From contig BSDZ01000004.1 in assembly GCA_030268105.1 (NCBI GenBank), forward strand, positions 2,281,001 through 2,345,000: a stretch of 64,000 bases of DNA, given 5' to 3'. Each line of letters opens with the position of its first letter. Position 1 is the stretch's first letter. Below are positions 1 to 12,797 of this stretch, in pieces. Under the pieces are notes generated by a model. It had not been told where the DNA came from. It made no database searches and worked only from the letters and a program-made list of their open reading frames with translations. This DNA is from Volvox africanus (taxonomy: Eukaryota > Chlorophyta > Chlorophyceae > Chlamydomonadales > Volvocaceae). The position numbers and the translations under genes were made by a program.

Positions 1-2344
1 CGGCAGTAGCATCCATCGCGAGCGCAGGTGTGGATACTTCGGCCTTTCCAGAGATGAGGTGCTGGCGGAGGACCCTGGCGTTGCGGGGCGGTGAAGTTCC
101 CCACCGGCCGCCCTATCAGGAAGCCTTGGAATTTGATGGCGATGAGGGTGGCTGGTAATGCTGCCTGCTGCGTCTTCGCACTCTTGAGTTAGTTCGCATA
201 ATGATCTGGTTTATCCAAATGGAAACAACCGGCGCAAGAGGACAAAGTGCGGGAGTCGCGCGTCAGGACACGGGAACGGAAAATGAGACGTGATGGGACC
301 GATCAATCGGACCAATGCCCAAGCTTTGGTTTTCTGTGTAATGTTCTGCTTTTTATGCGTATGCAAGAAGGCGATGGCAAAAAGGGTAAACGCGCGGCAT
401 GAGTACCAAGCCGACGGTAGTCCTTAGCATGGGACATGCGTAGCCAAAACGAAAAGCAGAGTTGCAGCAGAAGCGGAAACAAAAAGGCGCCGGACATTAT
501 GGGCACAGGCTACGTCTGCGGAGATAGCAAAAAAGCGGACTTACTGGTGCGATGGCCATTGTGATGTGTGGGTTGACTTCCCAGAGGGCGCCGCCATTGT
601 CGTCTTGTATCCCGCTGGGCTTTTCTGGTGCCCACTGCGTACATGGCTGGAGACAAAGAATCGCATCGGGATATCTTTTGGCGGGTAGATTTGTCGTTCG
701 GCGCCGCGGCGTCCTGAAAAAGACAACCTAGGCCCTTGGCGCGCTACTCGCACAATTGCAAATGAAACCTTCGCAAGGAACTGAGTTGCCGAGGTTTGGT
801 TCTCTGCAAGGCAAAATCAGATTTGCTTCGTCTATGTATAATATGAAATTTTGAGGAGATGGAAAAGTATCAGATTTGCATTCTCGTAACCTGATACGAA
901 GTCCTTGTACGGAAGGAGGTTACGGGTCAACTTCCGAAATCTTGTTTCTACTTTCCAGCCAATCGTAACCTCCGATAATGTGCACTACCGCCAACATAGC
1001 CATCACTGTGTACATGCCATGACGAATCGCGAATCGGTAAAAATAAGGCCCCAGCTTTCGCAATCCGTACGCGACACATTTGGGCTCGACTGTTACCAAT
1101 TTATACCACCTCTTCCAAAATCTTCGCCGGTTGAAACACTTCGTTTGATCACCAGAAACACCCGTCACATACCTGCATGTGTGTTGATGATCTTCGCCGC
1201 CCTCCACGAAACATCTTCATGAGACATCTTTTGAACATGTCGAGCTTTTAGTACAAGAATTTACAAGGCGCCGAATTCCTCCAAGACCAGATGATTGAGA
1301 CATACTGCCAGGAAAAGGTTTACCAGGAAAAGATCAAATATAGGGGCACAATGCTGCGCCAGATAGTGGGAGCCGAACACAGTCGAACAGAGTGACCCAT
1401 GGGTCAGTTGCTCTCCCCATGCAGATTCTCTTGTACTAACAAGCTTTCATAAGACCCTCCGTCCACCCGCGGACCTTTTTAACAACATATACCGGAGTTG
1501 TACCATACAACGATGCATTCACCTCAAGAACGTATCTCTGCTAGCTAAAAAGCGGAGAATAGAAGGCACATGACCGGCTCGAATCATTTCAGCGGGAAAA
1601 CAACATGTGAGCCAAAGCGGCTTCATCTTCCTAGGATAAAGGACCCCTTACATGCGCCCTTGCTTAACTGAAGCCTTTTGCAGATAACGGAGCAGCCGGA
1701 AGGACAGGAATTCGGCTGGGCCGCTTCTTTATCTATCTATAGCCCAAATACAGTGCCGCACGCAGCACTCTGTAGTATCCTGGGGTATCTACGGGTAGTG
1801 TCCAGGATGGACCAAGTATGGTCATCTTCCGATTGGGCCTTTGTAGGCATACACAACAGAGATACAATACACTCGATCTCTTGACACACTCCACAATAAC
1901 CGCATGCCAAGAAGGAGCTTCTCCCCTGTCCTTCCGTCACATCTAGGAGCGAGATTCCGTGGCCCTCAAGGATGTCGGGTTCCCTCTAATAAATATCTTG
2001 ATGTTGTGGATTGTGAGGAGGACGGAGCAGGAGGACGGAGCAGGAGGAGGATGGAAGAGGACAGAGCAGGAGGAGGACGGAGGAGGACGGAGAGGAAAAG
2101 CTGCAGGACGCATTTGGTACAGTGTTGTGTTGAGCCATCCTGTTTGTGAAGAACCTGGATCTTAACTGCAAGCTCTCATGATCTGGTGGCCTGGGTAGGT
2201 TTCCATTACCTTTGGCAGTCAGGTGGGTTTCTACAAAGCTACATAGATGTATGGACCATGCCATAAGACCACAAGGTGGCAGCGGGCAAGGATATCAGAG
2301 CACAAAGCCCTCTACCAACCCTCTGTGATGCTAACAGACATAGG
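1..2344. other. unassigned sequence, no supported gene
   Basis: Only short open frames occur here, on both strands, and none shows a recognisable domain, a convincing splice chain or composition unlike the surrounding noncoding sequence. About 2018-2095 is a purine-rich stretch built on GGAGGACGGAGCA-like units, which produces an artificial Glu/Gly/Arg-rich frame. The segment may be an intergenic region or hold the end of a gene whose exons lie to the left of the window; nothing in it decides between these. Confidence 0.5.
2018..2095. repeat. purine-rich GGAGGACGGAGC minisatellite-like tract
   Basis: Imperfect tandem units of GGAGGACGGAGCA and GGAGGA run on the plus strand, giving an almost pure purine strand over about 80 bp. 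Both strands show short low-complexity frames here that are not genes. Confidence 0.7.
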
Positions 2345-3297
2345 TGGCCTAAGCCCAGCTCCAGCCGACGCCACGGCCACGCATGTTCATAAGAGTGACG
2401 GGGTGCAGCAGCCATCTGACTGTATTGGTGACCTGCTCATGGCCCTGATGCCGCCTGGGATGGAGCTGCTCTTGTCGGGTGGCTCTTCATCATGCACTCC
2501 CACCTGTACTCGAGTGATGAATGTATAGATTCTACGGCAGGTGGCCACAATTAAGTGTCATGCAAAAGGGACACATCAGGAACGTGTCTGCAGGTGCTGC
2601 CACCAACGTGAGTGTCTGCATTATGCAGCACTGGATGGCCTGATGGAGCTGGTATTCACCTTGTGTTGACACCACCGAGAATTCCAAAAACCTATGATCT
2701 GAGAGTCCCCATCAACTAACTGGCACCAACAGCAGCTCCATCGCTGAATGCAGGAGCAAGGAAGCTATCCCTGTTTCAACTCTAGACCCCAATGGTGCCT
2801 CCGCTGAGATGCTGCTAGCCGGCCGTACAGCAGCTTGGCAGAGGTGACATTGGGGTCTAGAGTTGAAACAGGGATAGCTTCCTTGCTCCTGCATTCAGCG
2901 ATGGAGCTGCTGTTGGTGCCAGTTAGTTGATGGGGACTCTCAGATCATAGGTTTTTGGAATTCTCGGTGGTGTCAACACAAGGTGAATACCAGCTCCATC
3001 AGGCGATCCAGTGCTGCATAATGCAGACACTCACGTTGGTGGCAGCACCTGCAGACACGTTCTTGATGTGTCCCTTTTGCATGACACTTAATTGTGGCTG
3101 CCTGCCGTAGAATCTATACATTCATCACCCGAGTACAGGTGGGAGTGCGTGATGAAGAGCCACCCGACAAGAGCAGCTCCATCCCAGCTGGCATCAGGGC
3201 CATCAGCAGATATAGTTGCCAATACAGTCAGATGGCTGCTGCACACCATCATCCTCATGACCATGCGTGAAGGGCTGGGCTTAGGTAGCAGCACATG
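2345..3297. repeat. large imperfect palindrome / foldback repeat
   Basis: The left arm (about 2345-2794) and the right arm (about 2848-3297) are reverse complements, separated by a partly self-complementary centre of about 53 bp around 2795-2847. Examples: GAAGCTATCCCTGTTTCAAC at 2761 pairs with its complement at about 2862-2881, and the AAGCCCAGC block near 2352 pairs with GCTGGGCTT near 3278. The inner part is nearly perfect; the outer part carries substitutions and small indels. It could be a foldback DNA transposon, an inverted duplication, or an assembly artefact at a hairpin. No transposase or clear target-site duplication was recognised. Confidence 0.85.
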
Positions 3298-3899
3298 GAC
3301 TGCCGTACATGTGGCAAAAGCTGGCCTGGTGGTGGTCGGTCCGCAGCTAGCCCGACTGTGGCAGCGTTGTCCGAGGGTTAGCTGCACAGTATCTGTACAG
3401 AGCCATGTGCACCTTCTTGAACTGGAAGTTTGCCTAGTGCAAGTCATTATGGGGCTTGGAGGGGTGGCTTAGGTAGGATGGGTAGTGGGCTTGCCTAGGT
3501 AGTGTTCGCTGGTTGCTTTAGTATCTTGGCGGGGCAGTTGAGGACTAGTATTTGCACAGTAGCAGGACATTTTATAACGAAATTGCAGCTTCCACAGAAA
3601 AAATTGCCTACTCAACAATCTTGGACTGTTTGAGAGCAATTTAGTCCAAGTTGATTACAACTCTGTAACCCTTCTGGCAATTGTCGTACAAACACCAAGT
3701 TTACTGGAATGAGATGTTGTTGTCCCTTAAATGAGTTAGAAGTGTTCTAGTAATTATCTTAAAACTTCCAGACAATAGTACGATTTCTGTTTGTCATGCC
3801 AAATCGCCTTCCGCAACAAAGTTGGCATGAGTTGTCCAAGCCATCGCCATCGCGTACATATGATTACGCAAAATGACCTGACGTAGCCCTCATCAGGCT
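3298..3899. other. upstream region of the kinase gene
   Basis: About 600 bp between the palindrome and the predicted start codon at 3900. No supported ORF. It presumably holds the promoter and 5' UTR of the kinase gene, but I see no diagnostic promoter element. Confidence 0.4.
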
Positions 3900-6800
3900 A
3901 TGGGTTTCAGGATGCCACGTTCGTCAACAGCTAGTATAGGCTGGCTTGCCCTAGCAGCTGTCACCTCCTTCATTTATTTTGCGGGGCCCTGTTATGGGCA
4001 GTCAACATGTACTTTAGATACACTCTTAAATGACCCAATCTCACCGGGGAGCATATTACTCGAGAATGGTTGCTCCTTACTCGGTTCTTCAGGACAACCC
4101 ATTCAATTGAACACGAACCTGACAATTCATGGGGTACAAGATAAGGCTGCTTTCCTCGATACAGGGTGGCTTACTGGTGCAATGGCGCTTGCGCCTGGTA
4201 AGGGCGTAGCCGTGTGGTTTCGGATTTTTCAAGGATGTATGCACAGTGTTAATTATTTTAGCTTACTGGTTTGGGAACTGTTTGTGACAAATTGCAGGCA
4301 CGGCTCTCACACTTGAGAATCTGCGCTTAAAGAACGTTCGGTTTGGCCAAGGGCTGTTTCTTTCAATCTTGGCGTCAAACATTTCTCAGTTAACCTTACA
4401 ATCGGTAATTATTGAGACGGACTGTCGGACCCTCGGCACCCTTCGCACTCTTCCTGAATTAAGTCCACCCAAGCCGGGCCAAGGCCTGACTTACCTTTAC
4501 ATTGTGAGCTACATTTCCAATACCGTTCGGGCTTCTGCCGTCAACATTACTTGCAGCCTACCAGTCGCTGGGGATGGAAACCAACTCACTGTTGGTGACA
4601 GGTAGGACAACACCCAGCTATTGTGCAACATGGGGCCGTATTTGATCACCCAAAACTTATTTCATACCCACATCCATTCCACACGCCGTAACTCGTCGTA
4701 CGGTTGAAGCCAAATTTTAAAATTGACTGTTTTCACCCTCCCCGTCCCTACGTACATAAATCGCAGCCTGGAGTTTTACAACACATTGGCCATGTATGCG
4801 ATAAATGCCTCGGCCTCTGGCCTGACCATCTTTGCGAAGCAAAACATCACGATCTCCCCCGCCTTGTGGAAGTACGGAAGCCCTCTGTTCATCACCCGAA
4901 ACGTTACGCTGCGGGGAGCTTTAAATGCGTACAACATTCTGGATCTGCAAGCCGTGGTCAACGCCATCAGCCTTGGCAGGGGAGTAATGTTCACCCTAGA
5001 GAACTTTGTCGTCGTAAATGCGGGGGCGCTGCGGGGCACACTGGTGCAGCTCAGCATCCTGCCCTGCTTTTCCATACCGGTAAGCACCATGCCTCAATTT
5101 CCTCAGCCGCACCGGCCCTCTATCCTGTTGGGCATCGACCCGGCTTTTCTGCTGCTATCAAGCCCCTCATCACGTTTACTAGCCGGCAAGGCGATGAATT
5201 TCCTGTTGTACATTTGACGCCCTGCCAGATGCTCACAAACATGGAAGCAGCCGTGTTGAACAATGTTGGCAAGCGTGATTGTCACCCAGCCACTTTCTAA
5301 ATGCATTATATCACGATGGTTGGCGATGTTTGGGAAGGAGGTGATGCGTTGTAATCTTCCCCCGTGCTCTCTGTCCATTTCCTTTTGCCGTCCCCTTTGC
5401 CTTCTGGCCATGGCTGGCGTTTCCGCAGATCTGGTTTTTCCAGTTTCCAAGGTGGGTTGAAGTGTGTATGAAACACATATAAGTTAAGTGCGATGTATCG
5501 GGCTATAGCTTACACCTACGCAAGGAACTGGTAGTGAATTTAAATGAGTGAGACGGAAGTTACAGCTGGGCTGAGGGTGCACTGGATAGTGATGCACGGG
5601 TTTAGGGTTGGGGACTTGGATTGCCAGGTTGATTGCAACGGCCGCTGCACCGCCACACGATTGACCTATGGCAGATTCACATGCGTTGATCGGCGAGATT
5701 CGAGGGTCCTAGCCGAGAACGCGGCAACACCATTCACTCAATAGAATAGGGCAGCTGCTTCCTAAAAGAAGTTAGTTGGTCAGCAGCCCCAAATATGTGT
5801 AGTAATGCTGAATGAAAGAGGAAGAAGACATCCTTGTGCAAAAGCAGCAAGGCTAGGGAGGGATGATGTGACGATTGGAATAGGCAGGATAAATGGTAAC
5901 GAAAGCCAGGGGCCGCTACAAAAGGATTTTTGGGAGAACGGAAAAGAGCCAGCGAGCAGGCAGCCAGGCACCCCAAGTTTGGGCCAGGCAACGAGGGTTA
6001 AGGGTAGGGCATTGAAATGACAGGGAAGGGTTGGGAGGTGCTGGAATGATGTGCATGTTTTAGGCTCCCGACGATTATAAGTGCACTAGGTACTAGTAAC
6101 AGGGTTTGACCTTGGAATCGGCCTGGAAGCACAGGCGGGGTTGCTCATCATTCCACGTTATCCTTGTGGTACGATCCACAAAATCAGGAGGAGAATCCTG
6201 GACCCGCATCCCTTCCCTGTCCGTTATCTTCATAGCCCGGGCCCCGAGTACTGTGAAGTCTCCATGCATAACACATTGCCTGTCCTTGTTACTGGCCTCT
6301 GTGCGCTCTCTTTGCACATGGCGACGCCAGGACTATATAAAGAATTCAAGGCGCCTGTCGGGATGCATTTAACTGGTGTGCGTAGCGTGAGTTTTCTTGC
6401 CCTGCCTGTGTGCATGATAAGACTCATCGCTGACCCTGTTGGCCTGGCAGGATCCCTACGTCACCGCAGTTAACCCTGACAAACTGCACGCTGCTGCTGC
6501 CGCCGAGCGAGTACAAGTATTTCACTTTGTGGACGTTACTTACGACCACGGTGGTCCATATGGATGAAGTCGGGTCGCAGCTGCGCGCGTCGACGGTCGC
6601 AGTAAATGTAAGTGGCTCAGGGCAAATCGACAACCCGACCGCTGTGTCACGGATGGTGGCTTTCAGATGCCGGGGATATCAAGCATTAGCTGATAGCGAC
6701 ACTGTTGGATGTGACGCAGTGCGAATTTGTACGACGATGACTCATGGTATACTGGCCTCTATGTATGCTGGCGAATGTACATGTGAAAATATGCGGGCAG

Positions 6801-9800
6801 TATGGTTTGCGGGCATGGAGGGCATGTGCGGCAATGCCCAAACTAAATTCATGGGCAGGGAGAATGCGTATTTGCCAGACATCAGACATCTTCTCTGCTC
6901 TTCCATCGGTGTACGTGTACTTCTTACCCCCGTCGCAGGCCAAGAACGGCACCAACGAGACCATTCAGTTTGAGCGGCTAACAGGCTCGGGGCTAGACCT
7001 GGTTAATGTCAACCTCACCTACATTGTGCGCGCGGTGCCATACAACGGCCTTGTGCTGGACAACCCTGTGCTGATTCAATCCTTTGGCGCGGTGCCAAAT
7101 GCAACGCTGGTGCCCATATATGATATCTCAGACCTTATGGCGATCCTGCAGGCGATGCAGACAGCGCCTATTGCGCAGGGCGTCGCGTTGGCTATCTTGC
7201 GGAACATTACCATTTATCCAGAGGTCTGGCCTTTTGGAGGCTACAACGTCACGCAGCCGCTGCTGATAGTTGGACAGAGCAACGTTGGACAGACTACGTG
7301 GATCGACTTCCGGCGCACGCCGAACTTTGTGCGCGTCCTCGGTTGCCTCCCGGATGTGTATATTTACATCCAGGGCATGCACTTACTCAACCTCCCCAAC
7401 GGACTGCTGGATCCGGAGGGGTCGGCGCTGGCAGGCGCGGCGGCCGCAGCGGCCAAAGCACAGCGCCTCAGTGACGTCACATTGTTCCTGACAAACTTGG
7501 GCGTGGACATGTGAGTACGCTGGGCTTCAGAGGGAGTCGAAAGCTGCGAAAGGGGATTGTTATGGATTTTTATGGGGTAACGGAAACCAACCTGAAGGAG
7601 TAACGCCGCGCGGCAGTGCAAACCGTAGCTCACAACGAACGGCAGGCGGGCCGGTGTATTTGAAGTGGGGCAGGCCGGTGCGCACACGCGCACCTTAGGA
7701 TGAACGCGCAAGGGCTGGGACGTGCGACATGACACTTGGGAGCTAGCGACGAGGCGGGAGCCCGATGTGGGTCTCACCGCGTCTCCAACACGGTAGCCTC
7801 GGGTTCTATGACCTCGCGTGGAAAGCCGCGTGGGCAATATAGCGATGGATTTGTGCATAGACCAGCTCAATGCCATCAGTCTCCTCGAGCTCCTGCATTA
7901 TAGGCTGCGTCAGGCTGTTGCTCGTTCGGCTAGGCAACACAGACTGTTCATTTGTATTCAGAGCTGGCGCGTCGTCAGCTGTCTCGACGCTCTCATGTGT
8001 TCCCACCCCTCTGCCGTTACGCCTTCCCATTGGTGACAGGTGCGGCACGGGTATCCCGAACCTGTTCCTAAACTCGTCCATACTGGTCATCACGTACACG
8101 GAATTCAGACTGGTACACAACGTGGTCATGCAGAGCGTAGGCACGTCGTCGAAGGGCAGCGACGTGGTCATCGGCTCGGAGTTCTTTTATGACATGTGAG
8201 CACGGAATTATGAAGGGCTGCCGGTAACGGCCTCCGGTGACGGAGTTTGGGCTTCATGGCGGGTTAACTCGGCAGGTACAGGATGAGGCGCCAAAGCGGC
8301 TTCTCGCTAGGATTTGGAAAGACTGTTTGTATCTTTCGCGCTTGTCAGGCACACCGGGATGCGGCCTTGCGGTGGCGTGGGAAAATTTGCTTGGCTGAGT
8401 TCGTCAAAGTCTGGTACTTAATCATAGGCACAGACCCGTGCGCACCACCTTGCATCCTGTCTGCTAGTGCGTAGGTTTCCAATGTGTAGAAGTGGATGAC
8501 CCTTTCCCCCTTCGGTTATGCCTCCTACCGTGCAGCGGTACCATTGTGCTGGACAACATGAATTTCCGGAGCATATTGGGCTGGGGTTGGAATGGCACCA
8601 GCGTCGATTTGACGTACATGTGCCCAGCGGGCCAGACCCTAATGTATGTTAACCTTTACGAACCGTTGGGCGAGCCAGGTACGTCTCTCGTCTTGGTTGG
8701 GGGGGCAGCACTATTATCGTTTACTTCTTTCCTGTTGTTGTTCCGCCTCCCATTCCGCCTCCCTGTCAGCCGGGATGTCATTCAGCCGATGTTTTTAAAG
8801 GTCCTTCACCCTCCGCTGCCACAGAGTCGAAGCGCCTTCGCTGGTGGCAAATTGCCCTTATTGTTATCGGCGGCGTCCTGTTCTTGGCACTGATAGCAAG
8901 CCTCATTGCCTGGCGAGCCAGCGTGAGCCGACTGCGACACGAGGTGGAGGCCGTTAGGAGTGCTCACGTGGACAAGAAGTCCAGTGATGCCTCCGCTGAT
9001 CGGGACACTGTTAGCGCTGGCGGTCGCCTTGGAAGTAGCCATGCGGGAAACGGTGGTGGTCCTGGGAACCAGCTTGTTGTGGGGTCGCGCGAGGGACCCA
9101 AAGGGTCACCGATCGCCGGCGGTGGCGCCGGCGGTGGCGGCACCAGCGACGATTCGGGGGCAGCGCAGTTTGATAAGCCACCGCTAGCAGTCTTGAACAG
9201 CATGATGGCATCGCTGACGCAGGAAATGGATGACCAGCACTTGACAATTCTGGAAGTCATTGGGCAGGGCGGCTTCGGTGTAGTATACCGGGGTAAGTGC
9301 AGTCAGGTTGAGGGCGATGGCGGGGCAAAGTGGTCCTGGTTTTGCTGCAGGTACCAATGGTATTAAGTCGGTATAGGCATTTGCAGGAACCCTCTTTGGC
9401 CATGCTGCCTGAGAGACCACTTTCTAATTCCTGGTTCATCTGAAGACCTCTTCGCCAACGCCAAAAGACGTTCTCGCCGCAGGGATATGGAAGGGCCTGA
9501 ACGTAGCCGTGAAGACTATTACGTTCCAGGATCGGGTGGCGGGTGGCGAGAAAGCGCAGCACCGGGCCATCCTGGAGGCAGCGATCTCGTCGTCCCTAGC
9601 CCACGTGAGTCGACATGCGAAACGGCCACGCTTGTTTTGCGGTTACCGCGTTCATTGCTTCCGGTTGTTTCCTGTCCGAGCTAAGTTTGTACAGTATGGA
9701 GAGGGGCGACGTGTAATCGAGTTGTTCTTGACCTGATAAAAACTAACGAAAAATGCGGTCAGGGTCGTTGACTGGTATATTGCCATGGCACTAAGGATAG

Positions 9801-12797
9801 GTTCTTTGAGCGTCAAGGTGGGTGGTGAGTGTGTGCGTGCCATCAAGCTTCCTGTCTAGCCGCACCTGATCACCATATGGGGATACTCCCCCAATATCGA
9901 TCCCTAGTATTGTTTCTCAACCCCCGCCATGCAGCCCAATGTGGTGACGACGTACTCATACGACATTAAACCCTTGACGTAAGTCGTTGACTAGGAGGAG
10001 TGTTAGGGTAATTGACACAACGGCATGTCGGTTGCTTGGGTGGCATATGCTCGGCGGGCTGTTGCAAGAAGCCAGGTGGAAGTGACGCCCGGTATTGGGA
10101 TACGCTTAGTCTGTTTTGATGCCGTATATCAATAACAGTATGTTGATACGTGGACGGAAATGACACGAAGGCACATTGCGGTGGCGGGACAGGGGTACTA
10201 GCACCGGCTTTGTCTTCGTGCCAGTACGGGCCTCTGATCATCGGATGCCGTATACGTGTGGTACGCACATGTTCGTAACCTGCAGTGTCCAAGGCGTTTC
10301 TGATCCGGACACGTCCGACAGCTGCCAGGGCCCCGCCAATGGCCAGAACGGCGGCGGTGGAGGCGGGATGAGGATTATCGACAAGCGCCCCGTTCTAGAC
10401 TGGAAGCTCTACCTCATACAAGAATACTGTGACGGGGTAAGCGGTGGGGTTTACTGAAGTGCAGGAAGGCACATTACGGTGTTCAACTGAAACTTCTATG
10501 TTTTACCTAAACGGGATGGGGGCCGCCGCTCATCTGGCGGGTGGCGGCCCCCATCCCGTTAACTCCTATGTTCATCCATAGATAATATGCAGGGGCAGAG
10601 CTCTTGACTCAATAGCTATGCACCGAACATATCTTTCTCGCAAGCTTCTTCGTGAGGACGTGACCTCCTGTCGCGATGCTTCAGTAATATGTTGAATTTT
10701 GACACCTCTTCATTTCCGGTCAAGGGCCGGCAGGTCGCCGTATGCGCGGCCTGGGATGCGCATGCGCTCTCGTTCTACTGACTTCAAATGCGGGCGAGGT
10801 GATGCAGTCGTGCGCAGTTCATAGCGAACAACTGTCAGTTGCCTGCTTGGGCGGTCCTTGTGCAGGGATCCCTGCGGACGGCAATCTTAAAGCGGAAGTT
10901 CTTCGACGCGAAAAAAGGGGAGCCGCGCATGGTACGTCTGACGATCTGAGTTGAAGCAGGGGGGTGCAAGAGGGGATCACGGCATGAATATTGGGCCGCA
11001 GTGTTCAGGTTCTTCAGGGCTTGGGGCCAGGGCATCCTCTTACAGGTGCGCTGCAACCTACGGGTTGGTGTGGTGGAGCTTACCTCTCCTGGAACTTTGT
11101 ATTGGGATGCTGCTCCCTGTGCGTTTACCCCGTGCGAAAATGTGCCTTTCACTTGCACATGTCTGTAGTTACTTTCTACTTGGATCCATTGCGACTTCCC
11201 CAAACCCTCCTATTACTCGAAATCCTCTTAATGTGCAGGAGATGATCTTGGATACGTGCATGGAGCTAACAGGCGGCTTGATGCATTTGCACGAAAGGAA
11301 CATCATTCACGGGGATCTGGTCAGTAGGTCCTGGCTATAGACAGGCAGCCTGGTTTACATTTTGCATGTCTGTTTCCCGGCAGCTATGCACATATAAATC
11401 CATTTTATTCGCTTCCTATCCGCTTGTCACCTCCGAACATATATGGCCGTGGCTGCGCCCGACCATACCCGCTTGGGTGTGGCTGTGCATTACGCAACTG
11501 CGTTTTCTAGGTGCATTGTCTGCACGCCAGCAGGCCGACTGATCACACGCTCGCGCCCATGCAGAACCCGAACAACGTGCTGCTAAAGCGCGACTCATCG
11601 AAGAAATATGGCGCAATCTGCAAGATTGCAGACTTCGGGTGCGTGCCCTGGACTGTGCCATTCTGGGTCGTCAGCTGGGGTCATACATGCCCGCAAGTTC
11701 CCGCCGCTTTCATATGCAATCCCTAGAGCTGCGGATGGAATCCTACGTACATTTATTTCATTCTGCAACTGTGCGATGCAGATTAAGCATAAAGATGAGC
11801 GCGGACCAGAGTCACATTAGCAACATGAGGAGAGGAACGGTACGAGTGGGTTTGCAATCGTGTGTTCGAATAAATATGCTCAGCATGCAGAGGCTCGGCC
11901 GTGATGTATTCTTGGGCCACGTGATAGGCGTGGGACGCAGATCTGATGGGATCTGGGAAGGCAGCATGCGCAACGGTCACATAGGAATTGATTCCCGATT
12001 CTTCAGAGCTGGCATTTAGCAGATCCTTAAACCGCATGGATTGAACCGGACGCACTCGGGGAAATTATTTCGTTTGGCCATTCACGATCAAACAACAATG
12101 TTTGGCAGCATGTAGACATCCGGTCTGACCTGAGCTGATGCACTAATACTTGGGGCCAATAATGCAGTTTTCCCGCTTTTACTGCTTCGTCCTACAGCCG
12201 TTCTACACCTGTCCGCAAATCCTGTCGCGGGGTAACATGACCAAGGCTGCGGATGTGTATTCCATGGGCGTCATGATGTGAGCAAACGAAAGCGCGGAGG
12301 GCGGGTGCACGCGCTTGCGGGGATGCGCCGCTTCGTGCATATGGTGTCCGTCGTTTAGCAACAAGAGTTGTTTGATGTTGCGACACATTAAAACTATCGC
12401 TAATCTATCCAATGGTAGTTCCTATCCTGCTTCTGCCCTATTGTACTCCTCTTTCCGCTGCACCCACCCTGGTCCTTCCCTCCTGCCTAATCTTCTGCCT
12501 CTGCTGACCAGGTGGGAGATGTACCATTGTTGCATGTCCTACCGGTCATTGCCTTCCGGTTTCGCAGCGCGGGAGAACTTTCCCAACTTTCCGCGTAAGG
12601 CAGCGCACGATTTTACCTGCTTGGTTGGCTCCTGCCTGGACAGCGAGCCCTCGCGACGACCCACCTTCCTTCAACTTCGTTCGGAGCTGGAAGCGCAGCT
12701 GCTGGCATTTAAGCGCGGAGGCGTGCGCACGGGGGAGGACGTCCTGGGGCCCGATCCAAGTGGGGATGCAGCCCACCTTAACGGTTGCCAAGATTAA
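3900..12797 (+). CDS. receptor-like transmembrane protein kinase
   Basis: Predicted exons: 3900-4197, 4298-4601, 4767-5079, 6451-6607, 6939-7510, 8040-8195, 8536-8678, 8825-9292, 9483-9604, 9935-9978, 10286-10436, 10866-10931, 11239-11319, 11565-11638, 11782-11839, 12198-12277, 12512-12797. Phases agree at nearly every join; the link between 5079 and 6451 needs one more exon or a different border. The protein begins with a signal-peptide-like hydrophobic segment (WLALAAVTSFIYFAG). A long ectodomain follows with many N-x-S/T sites. One membrane helix lies in exon 8825-9292 (IALIVIGGVLFLALIASLIA), then a Gly/Ser linker and a kinase domain. Visible kinase motifs are the Gly-rich loop IGQGGFGVVYRG, the lysine motif VAVKTI (9483 exon), HGDL followed by NPNNVLL, and DFGLS. 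The catalytic-loop Arg is Gly, and the APE position reads CPQ. A TGTAA lies just after the stop (12817). It resembles the TKL-type kinases common in volvocine algae; the ligand is unknown. Confidence 0.85.
10510..10560. repeat. perfect 18-bp inverted repeat with 15-nt loop
   Basis: AACGGGATGGGGGCCGCC at 10510-10527 is exactly reverse-complemented at 10543-10560, leaving a 15-nt loop. It lies in the kinase-gene intron between exons 10286-10436 and 10866-10931. The GC-rich stem would be very stable in RNA. It may be a foldback remnant or an intronic hairpin; no mature-RNA evidence exists in sequence alone. Confidence 0.9.
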
